A stretch of 32,795 bases of DNA from Sphingobacterium sp. (lineage in GTDB: Bacteria > Bacteroidota > Bacteroidia > Sphingobacteriales > Sphingobacteriaceae): positions 1 to 32,795 of the forward strand of contig JASLCA010000297.1 in the NCBI GenBank assembly GCA_030146225.1. Reading direction: 5' to 3'. Under the pieces are notes generated by a model that made no database searches, was not told the DNA's origin, and worked only from the letters and a program-made list of their open reading frames with translations. Position numbers and translations under genes: made by a program. The first letter of the stretch is position 1, and each line of letters starts with the position of its first letter. This document shows, piece after piece, positions 8,830 to 16,321 of the stretch.

Positions 8830-9599
8830 TATTTAAGTTTAGCGGCACTATCTTGGTCAACAAAAAGCATAGCATGGCTATGCTTGCGTAATATGGTAGA
8901 GGGAATAGCTGCGTGAATAGGCTCTTTCAATGTCGCATACACAGCCTGCGCTTTAGTAGACCCAGGCACCATACAGTACAGACTTTCTCCGGAAAAAAGG
9001 GCCGGTACAGTTAAGGTTATCGCATGTGTAGGGACATCTATTAAGTCTTTAAAGCAGCCGTCATTTACCTGCTGCTGCCGACTTGTGAGATCTAAGTCCA
9101 CAATCTTCACCAAAAATGGATCTTCAAAATCTGCTACATGCGGATCGTTAAATGCGATATGCGCATTCTCACCGATACCCATACATATAATATCAATTTT
9201 TTCAGCTTTTAGTAGATCAGCATATCGTCTACATTCTCCCTCAGCATCCTTTGCCAAGCCATTGATAAAGTTAACCTTTCCAATAGCAACCCTAGCAAAT
9301 AAATTGTCTTGTAAAAATCGTCCAAAACTTTGTGGATGAGTGGTTGCCAAGCCAATATATTCGTCCATATGAAATGCCTCTATCCTACTCCAATCAATAT
9401 TTGCATTGGAGCTAAGGCTGTCCATAAATTCAGATTGTGAAGGAGCAGAAGCAAAAATAATACGTACGACGCGATCTGCGTCAGACTGCAACTCAACTAT
9501 ACGTGCAATCGCTAAAGATGCCGCGTACTGTCCCAATTCACCTCTCGTTTGAAAGGTATATACATGTAGCTTATCAACCAGCTGCTCATTTACTTCCAT
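8829..9599 (-). CDS. NagB-fold sugar-phosphate isomerase/deaminase-like protein with altered active site
   Basis: The protein has 256 residues and the glucosamine-6-phosphate deaminase fold throughout. FHMDEYIGL supplies Asp79, equivalent to the E. coli NagB Asp72 base. The lid/active-site motif reads GIGENAHIAFNDP where E. coli has GVGNDGHIAFNEP. His147 is kept, but the ring-opening Asp141 is Asn145 and Glu148 is Asp152. The phosphate-loop PTGGTP region is replaced by ASAPSQ, while GSTK (Lys216) remains. It is probably active on a sugar phosphate, but standard GlcN6P deamination is uncertain, so I give no nagB symbol. It is cytoplasmic, first in a two-gene operon with the lipoprotein Gfo gene, and its start lies 46 nt from an operator-like site. 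Confidence 0.85.
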   Translation of the reverse strand: MEVNEQLVDKLHVYTFQTRGELGQYAASLAIARIVELQSDADRVVRIIFASAPSQSEFMDSLSSNANIDWSRIEAFHMDEYIGLATTHPQSFGRFLQDNLFARVAIGKVNFINGLAKDAEGECRRYADLLKAEKIDIICMGIGENAHIAFNDPHVADFEDPFLVKIVDLDLTSRQQQVNDGCFKDLIDVPTHAITLTVPALFSGESLYCMVPGSTKAQAVYATLKEPIHAAIPSTILRKHSHAMLFVDQDSAAKLK

Positions 9600-9645
9600 A
9601 TACTACTTCAATAAGTTAAAAATAGGTTTAAATACAATAGTGTAG

Positions 9646-9658
9646 GTACCCGTAAATA
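9646..9658 (-). promoter_or_regulatory. Operator-like motif upstream of the nagB-like gene
   Basis: On the minus strand this reads TATTTACGGGTAC. It matches 12 of 13 bases with the site inside the susC2 palindrome (TATTTACGGTTAC) and 11 of 13 with the SSS promoter site (TATATTCGGGTAC), in the same orientation. Here the right half of the palindrome is degenerate. It lies 46 nt upstream of the nagB-like ATG. Binding by the LacI-family protein encoded next door is inferred. Confidence 0.5.
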
Positions 9659-9686
9659 TTACAAGCTATTCCCAATAGCTTGTAAT
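9658..9686 (-). terminator. Terminator hairpin after the lacI-type gene
   Basis: A perfect 13-bp stem, ATTACAAGCTATT (9658-9670) with its complement (9674-9686), encloses a 3-nt loop. It lies 14 nt beyond the stop of the LacI-type gene and upstream of the nagB-like gene, so it should separate the two transcripts. No long T-run follows, so termination could be partial. Confidence 0.65.
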
Positions 9687-9700
9687 ACCGCGGAGGCACC

Positions 9701-10765
9701 TTAATTTTTATAAAATTGTTGATTCTCTCGATGAATAATATCGATCGGCATAAAGTATTCCTTCTCTTGTTCTTCTTCAAACATCAGAAAGCGGTACAAA
9801 GCCTTGATGCCACGGTAGGCTTGTTCTTGTGGCTTTTCACAGATTAAGAAATCAATGACTCCAGCATTTAGGTAATCAATATTATTCTTTAAAAAGTCAT
9901 AGCCAATCAGTAAAATATCTTTTCTATTCACCTCCAACAAATACTTTGCAACCAGCGCAACTCTAGAATTGGTTACAAATATCAAACGCAGCGCTGGATT
10001 ATCTAAAAGCACCTGAAATAGCTTTTCTTTAACCGCAGCATAGCTGGTGTCATAGAGATTTTCTTTCAAGACTTGTCTCTCTCCCTGCTCCGAAAAATAG
10101 GCTAGAAAGCCTTCTTCTTTACGTAGGATATGGTGATCTGAGTCAATGTCCTTGGCTATATTAAGTAGTAATACAGGGTCTTCCTTCTTTACAAGATAAT
10201 GTATTAAATGTGCTGCTGTCTGCCCACTATGAAAAAGATTGGGCCCAAAATAGCTTAAATTGCGTTGATCTGGGATGTCAGAGTTTATAAATACAAAAGG
10301 AATGTTTCTTTGCTTACAGGCTTGTGTAAAGGCTATCGCTTCCTCCATAAAAGCAGGCGCGAGCAATAACCCACTGATGTCTTCTTGTTGTAAAATCAGT
10401 TTAGTCTGCTCCAAGAAAGAACTCTTATCATTCATATCATAGAAGAAGTTGGTCACCTTAACATTGTATAGCTTAATTTCTTTCTCTGCCTGAAAAATGC
10501 CTTGCAAGGGAACATCCCAATAATCTGTTTCCTTGGATACTGCCGGAATTAGGGTATACAGGTGCATGGTCTTTGAAGATGCTAATCGGCGGGCTAAGAT
10601 ATTGGGTTGGTAATCCAATTCCTCGATTATTTCCAGAATCCGTTGTTTAGTCGTCTCCGAAACCCCAGTACGATTGTGCAGCACACGATCCACAGTAGCT
10701 ATGGACACATTTGCGCGTCTAGCTATTTCTTTTACACCCACAGATTCTTTTTCTTTTTTCTTCAT
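9701..10765 (-). CDS. LacI-family transcriptional regulator with sugar-binding-protein-like sensor domain
   Basis: A 354-residue DNA-binding repressor counted from the ATG at 10765; the frame extends to a TTG at 10789 but the extra residues are atypical. The LacI helix-turn-helix is VGVKEIARRANVSIATVDRV at residues 9-28. The hinge helix follows (LARRLASSK), then a periplasmic-binding-protein-type effector domain to the C-terminus (LLLAPAFMEEAI, FINSDIP, VALVAKYLLEV). It sits inside the cluster between the Tat-Gfo genes and the nagB-like gene, about 180 nt after the former, with its own terminator. It probably controls operons A, B and C through the GGKTACGTAMCC-type sites; effector likely a sugar or oxidised sugar. 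The 180 nt upstream hold two GCATATGA repeats (10791, 10860) of unclear meaning. Confidence 0.93.
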   Translation of the reverse strand: MKKKEKESVGVKEIARRANVSIATVDRVLHNRTGVSETTKQRILEIIEELDYQPNILARRLASSKTMHLYTLIPAVSKETDYWDVPLQGIFQAEKEIKLYNVKVTNFFYDMNDKSSFLEQTKLILQQEDISGLLLAPAFMEEAIAFTQACKQRNIPFVFINSDIPDQRNLSYFGPNLFHSGQTAAHLIHYLVKKEDPVLLLNIAKDIDSDHHILRKEEGFLAYFSEQGERQVLKENLYDTSYAAVKEKLFQVLLDNPALRLIFVTNSRVALVAKYLLEVNRKDILLIGYDFLKNNIDYLNAGVIDFLICEKPQEQAYRGIKALYRFLMFEEEQEKEYFMPIDIIHRENQQFYKN

Positions 10766-10945
10766 ATTCCTAATAATGAACCGACCCAATGCATATGACT
10801 GGCAAAATAATTGTTTAAAACTGTAAATACCTGCTTCAAAATGCTGATTTAGCCAAGAAGCATATGAAAGGCTTATCCAATTTACAATAATTTTTCAGCT
10901 TTTACCTTAATATAGCCTTAAATCAAACTTTTGACAAGCTCCTGC

Positions 10946-12292
10946 TTAAACCCGTGGTTCCCAACCTTTTTGATATTCACGCGACCAATATTTCTGCATG
11001 GCTTGCTTATTATTCAATATTCTACCTGTTTTTGGGTCAATTTGTAAGCTCTGCCCCGTGCGTTGTGCAATATTTCCCAACTGCACTAAGAGCGTACTCT
11101 GATGACCAGCATGTATATCTGAATTTAAAGTCTTGCCTTCCTTTATTGCTGAGAAGAAGTTTTGAATATGTATGGCATCCAATATTTGCGATGGGTTGGT
11201 CAAACTTGTCGTTTCCACCTTGTTGCTATCCTTTACCTCTTTTATTAATTTGCCCTGCAAGTCAAAAACTTGATACGCATTGTCTCCATTAATCTGCAAG
11301 GAGCCCTTTTCAGCATAAAAGATAACCCCTACAGTGGCTCCATCGGTCTTCAGCCCGTTACAACTGCGTCCTTCCCAGCTTATCATTGCCTTATCTCCAA
11401 ATTCAATTCCAATATTTTGAGTATCTGGCGTCTCCCAATCATCTTTATGCGCATAGCGACCTCCGGTTGAGGTTACTCGGGTAGGATACTCAACTTGCAA
11501 TCCCCAACGTGCAATATCCACGAAATGCGTTCCATTGTTCAAAGCCTCTCCTGTTCCCCAGTTCCAAAACCAATGCCAGTTGTAATGCATAATATTATCT
11601 TTAAATGCCTGTCGTGGAGCAGGTCCTTGCCATAGGTCAAAGTCTAACCACTCAGGCACGGGCATCACCTTCCCAATTCCAATTGATGGCCTATTGTTGG
11701 TATACCAGGTGCGCGCAAAATATGGACGTCCGATAATACCATCGTGTAAATCCTGGATGCCAGCCGCCACATTGGGCCAAGAACGACGTTGATTGCCCAT
11801 CTGAATAACATTTTTATATTTGTTTACAGCATCCACCAAAAGCTCCCCTTCGCGTGGATTATGGCTACAAGGCTTTTCCAAATAAACATGCTTACCCGCT
11901 TGGGATGCTAAAATAGCTGCTGGCGCATGCCAATGATCTGGCGCTGCGACAACCAAGGCATCTACATTTTTATCCTCTAGGGCCCTCCGAAAATCGCCTG
12001 TAATTTGGGGCTGATGTGCTTGTCGTTTCATTACCTCAGGCATACAATTCTCAATAGCCCGCTTATCTACATCACAGAGGTAAACTACCTGCGAGTTGGA
12101 TTGCATAGCAAAGTTGCTAGCTAAAGCCTTGCCCCGAGCATTGACCCCCATCATGGCAATATTTATGCGTTCGTTTGCCCCAATAATGTTATTATAACTT
12201 TTAGCTGAAAAGGCAGGCAGTACACCTCCCAGTGAAATAGCAGCTGTACTGAGCACAGCCTTTTTAATGAAATTTCTACGTGATTCTTCCAT
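10946..12292 (-). CDS. Tat-exported Gfo/Idh/MocA-family oxidoreductase (448 aa)
   Basis: The twin-arginine signal is SRRNFIKKA at residues 4-12, followed by a hydrophobic stretch ending in FSAKS. A Rossmann NAD(P)-binding domain begins at INIAMMGVNARGKA. The family catalytic Lys lies in LEKPCSHNP, and GTHFVDIARW supplies the usual His/Asp pair. The large C-terminal region resembles the Gfo/Idh/MocA C-terminal domain common in Bacteroidota and Planctomycetes. Tat export lets the enzyme leave the cytoplasm folded with bound NAD(P), as known for Zymomonas glucose-fructose oxidoreductase. It follows the second Tat-Gfo gene by 12 nt and is last in the SSS/AGE operon. Possible reactions include sugar oxidation-reduction or an NAD-assisted glycoside cleavage of the GH109 kind; the sequence does not decide. 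Confidence 0.9.
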   Translation of the reverse strand: MEESRRNFIKKAVLSTAAISLGGVLPAFSAKSYNNIIGANERINIAMMGVNARGKALASNFAMQSNSQVVYLCDVDKRAIENCMPEVMKRQAHQPQITGDFRRALEDKNVDALVVAAPDHWHAPAAILASQAGKHVYLEKPCSHNPREGELLVDAVNKYKNVIQMGNQRRSWPNVAAGIQDLHDGIIGRPYFARTWYTNNRPSIGIGKVMPVPEWLDFDLWQGPAPRQAFKDNIMHYNWHWFWNWGTGEALNNGTHFVDIARWGLQVEYPTRVTSTGGRYAHKDDWETPDTQNIGIEFGDKAMISWEGRSCNGLKTDGATVGVIFYAEKGSLQINGDNAYQVFDLQGKLIKEVKDSNKVETTSLTNPSQILDAIHIQNFFSAIKEGKTLNSDIHAGHQSTLLVQLGNIAQRTGQSLQIDPKTGRILNNKQAMQKYWSREYQKGWEPRV

Positions 12293-12304
12293 AATATATA
12301 AGGT

Positions 12305-13312
12305 TTAAGCTTTTATTAATGCAATGGTCTTGCCCTGCTGTCTTTTACTCTCATCGGCAGCTTCAATAAAGGCACATATTTCTAAAGTTTCAGCAGCCGA
12401 TACAGGCGGTTTTCCGCTGTCGAAAAAGTCAATAATCTCAACTAACAAGGGGTCATAGCCTTTAAATTCACCTAGGGTGCTATTACCTTTTTCCGCAAAG
12501 ACCATCCCGCCAAAATCACTTTTCCCCTTGCGCGTGCCGCGAAATGTACCAATACGGCCATCGTTCCATTTTCCGACGACAACGTCCGCATCCGGGGTAT
12601 GTGTACGCGTCACAGATGCGCAGCCCGTTCCCATTAAAGCAAATAGCATTTCTATACCATGAATTCCATACCAATAGAAATCAGGATGTGTAGGCTCTAA
12701 GCTCGCAGGACTATAGGTATCCGCACCATAAACCTGCCCCAAACTCCCGCCTTTTACTTCCTTTACCTTCTCTACAAAACGCAAGGAAGATGAAGAAAAT
12801 ACAGGAACCTGATGTTGCTTAGCCAAATCAAATATTTGCTTCGCATCCTGATAGGAGGCGGCAATAGGCTTATCAATAAAAAGTGGTTTCTTAGCTTTTA
12901 TCACTGGAATTGCTTGTTCCAAGTGAACCCGACCATCGTTACTTTCTAACAGTATAACGTCCACCTTCTTTAAAAGATCTTCAATAGAATTGACCAACTC
13001 CACCCCATAAGTTTTAATCTCTTCAATATACTTGGGAACACGCTCTACAGCAGATGGAATATCCTTACTTCCTTGCGCATAGGCCGCTACCACGCGATAG
13101 TTCTTAAAGCGAGGATCTGCATTGGCTGCGTTTAAGGATTTTGTAAAGGCGATACTATGTGAAGTATCTAAACCGATAATCCCTACCCGCTTTCCTTTAA
13201 GGGTTTTAGCTTGGCTATCCAAGAAACTAGGATTAGTTCCTAACACACCTATACCCAGGGATGCCATTGCTGTTGTTTTTATAAATCCCCTTCTGCTCAT
13301 GTCATTTATCAT
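12305..13312 (-). CDS. Tat-signal Gfo/Idh/MocA-family protein (335 aa)
   Basis: The Tat motif MSRRGFIKTTAMASLGIGVL begins at residue 5. The mature protein opens with a Rossmann strand (RVGIIGLDTSHS) in which the glycine pattern is GLDTSHS rather than GxGxxG. The catalytic Lys motif is DKP (FIDKPIAAS) rather than EKP, and WYGIHGIEMLFALMG carries the substrate-side His. It is compact for the family, with a short C-terminal sheet domain. Only 2 nt separate its ATG from the AGE stop, so it belongs to the SSS-AGE-Gfo-Gfo operon. It is probably an exported, NAD(P)-dependent enzyme on a sugar or cyclitol, or a cofactor-poor relative; substrate unknown. Confidence 0.87.
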   Translation of the reverse strand: MINDMSRRGFIKTTAMASLGIGVLGTNPSFLDSQAKTLKGKRVGIIGLDTSHSIAFTKSLNAANADPRFKNYRVVAAYAQGSKDIPSAVERVPKYIEEIKTYGVELVNSIEDLLKKVDVILLESNDGRVHLEQAIPVIKAKKPLFIDKPIAASYQDAKQIFDLAKQHQVPVFSSSSLRFVEKVKEVKGGSLGQVYGADTYSPASLEPTHPDFYWYGIHGIEMLFALMGTGCASVTRTHTPDADVVVGKWNDGRIGTFRGTRKGKSDFGGMVFAEKGNSTLGEFKGYDPLLVEIIDFFDSGKPPVSAAETLEICAFIEAADESKRQQGKTIALIKA

Positions 13313-13314
13313 AG

Positions 13315-14544
13315 CTATATGGTTTTAATTTGTTTATTTAAAATTCTATCCATAGACAAGAGACTAAAAGCCAAAAATCTAGGGTGATGATAATTTTCAA
13401 TTCTAAAGCCTTCCGTTAATTGGTTCATCTTGCGATCTCCATTTAACTTCCAGGGCTTGTAAGGCAAATCATGCCGTATAAAGTGCGTATTTACATAAAG
13501 TGCTAACTTAGCAAACCAGTCTTTAGCCCATTGGTCATCCCATGCCTCTATTAAGATTAAGCAGCCTATCATGGCTTCCTGCTGAGCCCACAGCACCTTA
13601 TCCGTAAAAAACTTACAGGCATCTAGATGGTCTAGGAAGTGGAAAACTCCGCCATAAACCCGATCCCAAGCAACTTCAAGATGATGCTTGAATCGCAATG
13701 CTGCCAGTTGGAAAAGTTCCACATCGCCAGTGCGCTGGGCCTCATCCATAAGCATCCATAAAGCCTCTATAGCATGTCCAAGACAAATAAATTGGCTTAT
13801 CCCTTCCGGAAGCGGCTGACCTGATTTAGTCCTAATCTCTGGCATTAAGCCTTGCTCAGGATAAATATGATCGTTTACTAAAGCCTTTACGCAGCATTCT
13901 TTAAGCTCTTGTAAGTCTAGGTCCTCCTTGTAGCGCAGCATGGCTGTACAAAGATGAAGAAAGATCATATAATGGCCTAGAACTTCCTCCGCTTCGGTAA
14001 AAGACGCCTCAGGACTATATTCCAGCTGATAGCGATAATCGGCCTTCTGATAGTTCGCAAATGCCCCTAGGACAATTTCCTTGGCTCTTTCCCAATAGTT
14101 CAGCTCGCCAGTTGCCTCAGCATATGCAGCAAATGCCTCAGCCACAAATAAATTCCCATAGATATCCCCATCTCTTTCCCCTAAATTACTCCCCTGCTGG
14201 GAATAAGACCAAGGCCAATAGGCTTGATTTGGATCTTTAGCCCGGTCTAATAGGTCCAAGGTTTGCTTTGCACGCAGCAAGTAAGTCGGGTTAGCATCCA
14301 GATGCATATATAAATTGCAATACACCCAAGCACCCCTTGCATCATACCAAGTTCTCTTGCTGCTGCTTAGTCGCTGACCCACATAGCTGGTATTCCAAAA
14401 ATAACCACCGTATTCCTGATCATAGACGTAGCGCTCTAAGAAAGGTAGATAATCCGTAAATAAATAGGCTTTATACTTTTCATAAAGTCCTTTAAGATCA
14501 AGTGCCTCCTTATTTTCTTTAGAAAATGCATTAGAATAATTCAT
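13315..14544 (-). CDS. AGE-family (N-acylglucosamine 2-epimerase-like) sugar epimerase
   Basis: A 409-residue cytoplasmic (alpha/alpha)6-barrel protein at the usual length of the AGE/cellobiose 2-epimerase family. The family catalytic histidines are visible: His257 in LGHAIEALW and His386/387 in NYHHPRF. The barrel-lining motifs WYDARGAWVYCNLY (66-79) and LWAQQEAMIG (318-327) also match. The enzyme should interconvert C2 epimers of a free sugar or N-acylated sugar, or a related aldose-ketose pair. It sits 17 nt after the SSS symporter, so it probably acts on the imported sugar. AGE plus SSS plus a lyase recalls sialic acid catabolism, but other key genes of that route are absent and the lyase is atypical. 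Confidence 0.9.
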   Translation of the reverse strand: MNYSNAFSKENKEALDLKGLYEKYKAYLFTDYLPFLERYVYDQEYGGYFWNTSYVGQRLSSSKRTWYDARGAWVYCNLYMHLDANPTYLLRAKQTLDLLDRAKDPNQAYWPWSYSQQGSNLGERDGDIYGNLFVAEAFAAYAEATGELNYWERAKEIVLGAFANYQKADYRYQLEYSPEASFTEAEEVLGHYMIFLHLCTAMLRYKEDLDLQELKECCVKALVNDHIYPEQGLMPEIRTKSGQPLPEGISQFICLGHAIEALWMLMDEAQRTGDVELFQLAALRFKHHLEVAWDRVYGGVFHFLDHLDACKFFTDKVLWAQQEAMIGCLILIEAWDDQWAKDWFAKLALYVNTHFIRHDLPYKPWKLNGDRKMNQLTEGFRIENYHHPRFLAFSLLSMDRILNKQIKTI

Positions 14545-14561
14545 CCTAGTTGAAATAAGCG

Positions 14562-16031
14562 TTAATCTTGATTAATGTCTGTCAGCAATTTCTCTACAGC
14601 TGCTGGAACTTTGGGCTTCAGCAAAAATGCATAACCTATAAATAGCAGCAAGGATACTATCAGGGGAGATGCAAGGGTTAAGGCTACATCCAAATCAGGG
14701 AAGAACTTCATCAATAAGAAGGTTGCTAATCCGCCCACAATAGAGAGTATAGCCGCAGTGCTCCCACTATGTTTAAATGCGGGCAACAGCCCTAAAATCA
14801 TCGGAATAGAAATCGGTCCTAATAAGGCTGCAAACCAAGTAATAATTAAGCCAATAACGCCCCCAAAGGATTGCGCATTGAACGCAATTAAAATGGTTAG
14901 CACTATAAAGCCAAAGGTGGTCACGCGTGCCAAGAGCAACAACTGCTTTTTATTATAAGACTTAACTTTTTTGAATATAACAGGTAAAATGTCGCGCGTA
15001 ATAACCGAGGATATGGTATTGGCATCTGAAGATGTCATGGACAAGGTCGTCGATAGCAGGGAGGCAACCAATAAGCCCAATAAGCCAGTGGGTAGAAACT
15101 CCATTGCCATTAAGGAATAGGAAGTTTCTGGACTCGCTAGATTAGGAAAGAACAAAGGGGCCGCAAACATGGGGTAAAACAAAATCAAAGGCCAAATCAA
15201 ATACAGAACAGCCGATAGAATAGCCGCTTTCTTTGCATCCTTACCTGATGGAGATGAAATAAACCGCGTAGCTAAATTCCATGTCCCTCCACTATAACTA
15301 AAGAAATTAATAACTAAAAAAGCGACAGCAAACCATACGGTATAAGGCGAATTAAACAATTGGCTATTCTCTGGAGGCAAGCGATCCCACATCGTTAGCA
15401 CCCCCGCAGGTCCATCGCCCAAACGCATAATAACGATGACAAACATTACCAAGCCTGAGGCTACTTGAATAAGAAAGGAAACAAAGTCATTTAAGACATC
15501 AGCCCAGAGCCCTCCTAAGGTGACATAAAAAAGCGTAACCACTCCTGAGAGTATGATGCCGGTCACTATCGGCACTCCCATAAAGGCATGAAGTAAAATG
15601 CCTACCGCAGCCCACTTTGCACCTACATCAAACAACTTGACGATAACCCCGCTCCAGGCCATCAATTGCTGCGTAGGCAGGTTGTAGCGCGTTGCTAAAT
15701 ATTCGGTAGGGGATTGAATGCCCGTCTTACTTCGCAGCCTTGCCCATCGAGGAGCGATAAAGAAGATCGTACCTATCATAGCGATAGAAATCGTTAATGC
15801 CCACCATACATACATCACAAATCCATGCGTATACGCGATAGATGCATAAGCCACAAACACGGCTCCACTATATCCTGAAACATGATGCGATATTCCTGAT
15901 AGCCACCAAGGCAGCTTACCTCCGGCGGTGAAAAAATCAGCAGAAGAGGATACCTTGAAATAACTATAAATGCCAATACCGATGAGAAGCAAGAAAAAAA
16001 CTACAATGATGATGTAATCTAATGACTGCAT
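14562..16031 (-). CDS. SSS-family sodium:solute symporter
   Basis: An inner-membrane transporter of 489 residues with about 13 hydrophobic helices and the LeuT-type fold of the solute:sodium symporter family. The N-terminal FTAGGKLPWWLSGISHHVSG (34-53) and the Na2-site helix SLLSTTLSMTSSDAN (324-338) are typical. SSS proteins bring in sugars, inositols, sialic acid or organic acids with Na+. Here it heads an operon with an AGE epimerase and two Gfo/Idh/MocA proteins, pointing to a monosaccharide or sugar-acid substrate. A candidate promoter with an overlapping palindromic operator lies just upstream, so repression by the cluster's LacI protein is likely. Confidence 0.93.
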   Translation of the reverse strand: MQSLDYIIIVVFFLLLIGIGIYSYFKVSSSADFFTAGGKLPWWLSGISHHVSGYSGAVFVAYASIAYTHGFVMYVWWALTISIAMIGTIFFIAPRWARLRSKTGIQSPTEYLATRYNLPTQQLMAWSGVIVKLFDVGAKWAAVGILLHAFMGVPIVTGIILSGVVTLFYVTLGGLWADVLNDFVSFLIQVASGLVMFVIVIMRLGDGPAGVLTMWDRLPPENSQLFNSPYTVWFAVAFLVINFFSYSGGTWNLATRFISSPSGKDAKKAAILSAVLYLIWPLILFYPMFAAPLFFPNLASPETSYSLMAMEFLPTGLLGLLVASLLSTTLSMTSSDANTISSVITRDILPVIFKKVKSYNKKQLLLLARVTTFGFIVLTILIAFNAQSFGGVIGLIITWFAALLGPISIPMILGLLPAFKHSGSTAAILSIVGGLATFLLMKFFPDLDVALTLASPLIVSLLLFIGYAFLLKPKVPAAVEKLLTDINQD

Positions 16032-16085
16032 AACTTATTAAGGTTTAAATTATAATTGATAATGGTAGTACAATGATGTGTCATT

Positions 16086-16128
16086 GGGTACGTACCCGAA
16101 TATAGTATTTATTCTTTTAAAGCACAAA
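16086..16128 (-). promoter_or_regulatory. Candidate promoter with overlapping palindromic operator for the SSS operon
   Basis: On the minus strand, TTTG (16128-16125), a 20-nt spacer, then TATATTCG (16104-16097) fits the Bacteroidota -33/-7 pattern TTTG-N19-21-TAnnTTTG with one mismatch. The perfect 12-bp palindrome GGGTACGTACCC (16086-16097) starts inside the -7 element and covers the expected start point, the classic place for a repressor. A further small inverted repeat, CAATGA/TCATTG (16071-16086), lies in the presumed 5' leader. The start codon is 55 nt from the palindrome. Confidence 0.6.
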
Positions 16129-16274
16129 AGTTTTTTTATTTTATTTCTATATGGCGGCTAATATAGAGCGCTTGTATACAGCACTATGTGGCTCTGACCT
16201 GAGATTTAGGCATCTTTTTTAACCCGGCAATAGTCTATACTATTAACTTTAAGTAAAGAATTTAGACAATCTAA

Positions 16275-16312
16275 AAAAGGAGGAGCAGCTTTGTATGGAC
16301 AATGCTGCTCCT
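16275..16312 (-). terminator. Rho-independent terminator of operon A
   Basis: On the minus strand, AGGAGCAGC (16312-16304) pairs with GCTGCTCCT (16289-16281) over a 14-nt loop and is followed by CC and six T. It lies 10 nt past the stop of the lyase gene, so it ends the long transcript that starts at susC2. The 290 nt between the lyase and SSS genes hold this terminator and the SSS promoter/operator, with nothing else evident. Confidence 0.85.
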
Positions 16313-16321
16313 GGGAAATAC

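Noticed and set aside
10766..10945. LacI auto-operator: two GCATATGA repeats and a 10/13 match to the operator motif at 10817-10829
   Set aside because: The match lacks the GGKTAC core and falls in AT-rich DNA, and the CATATG repeats are short; not enough to call a site.
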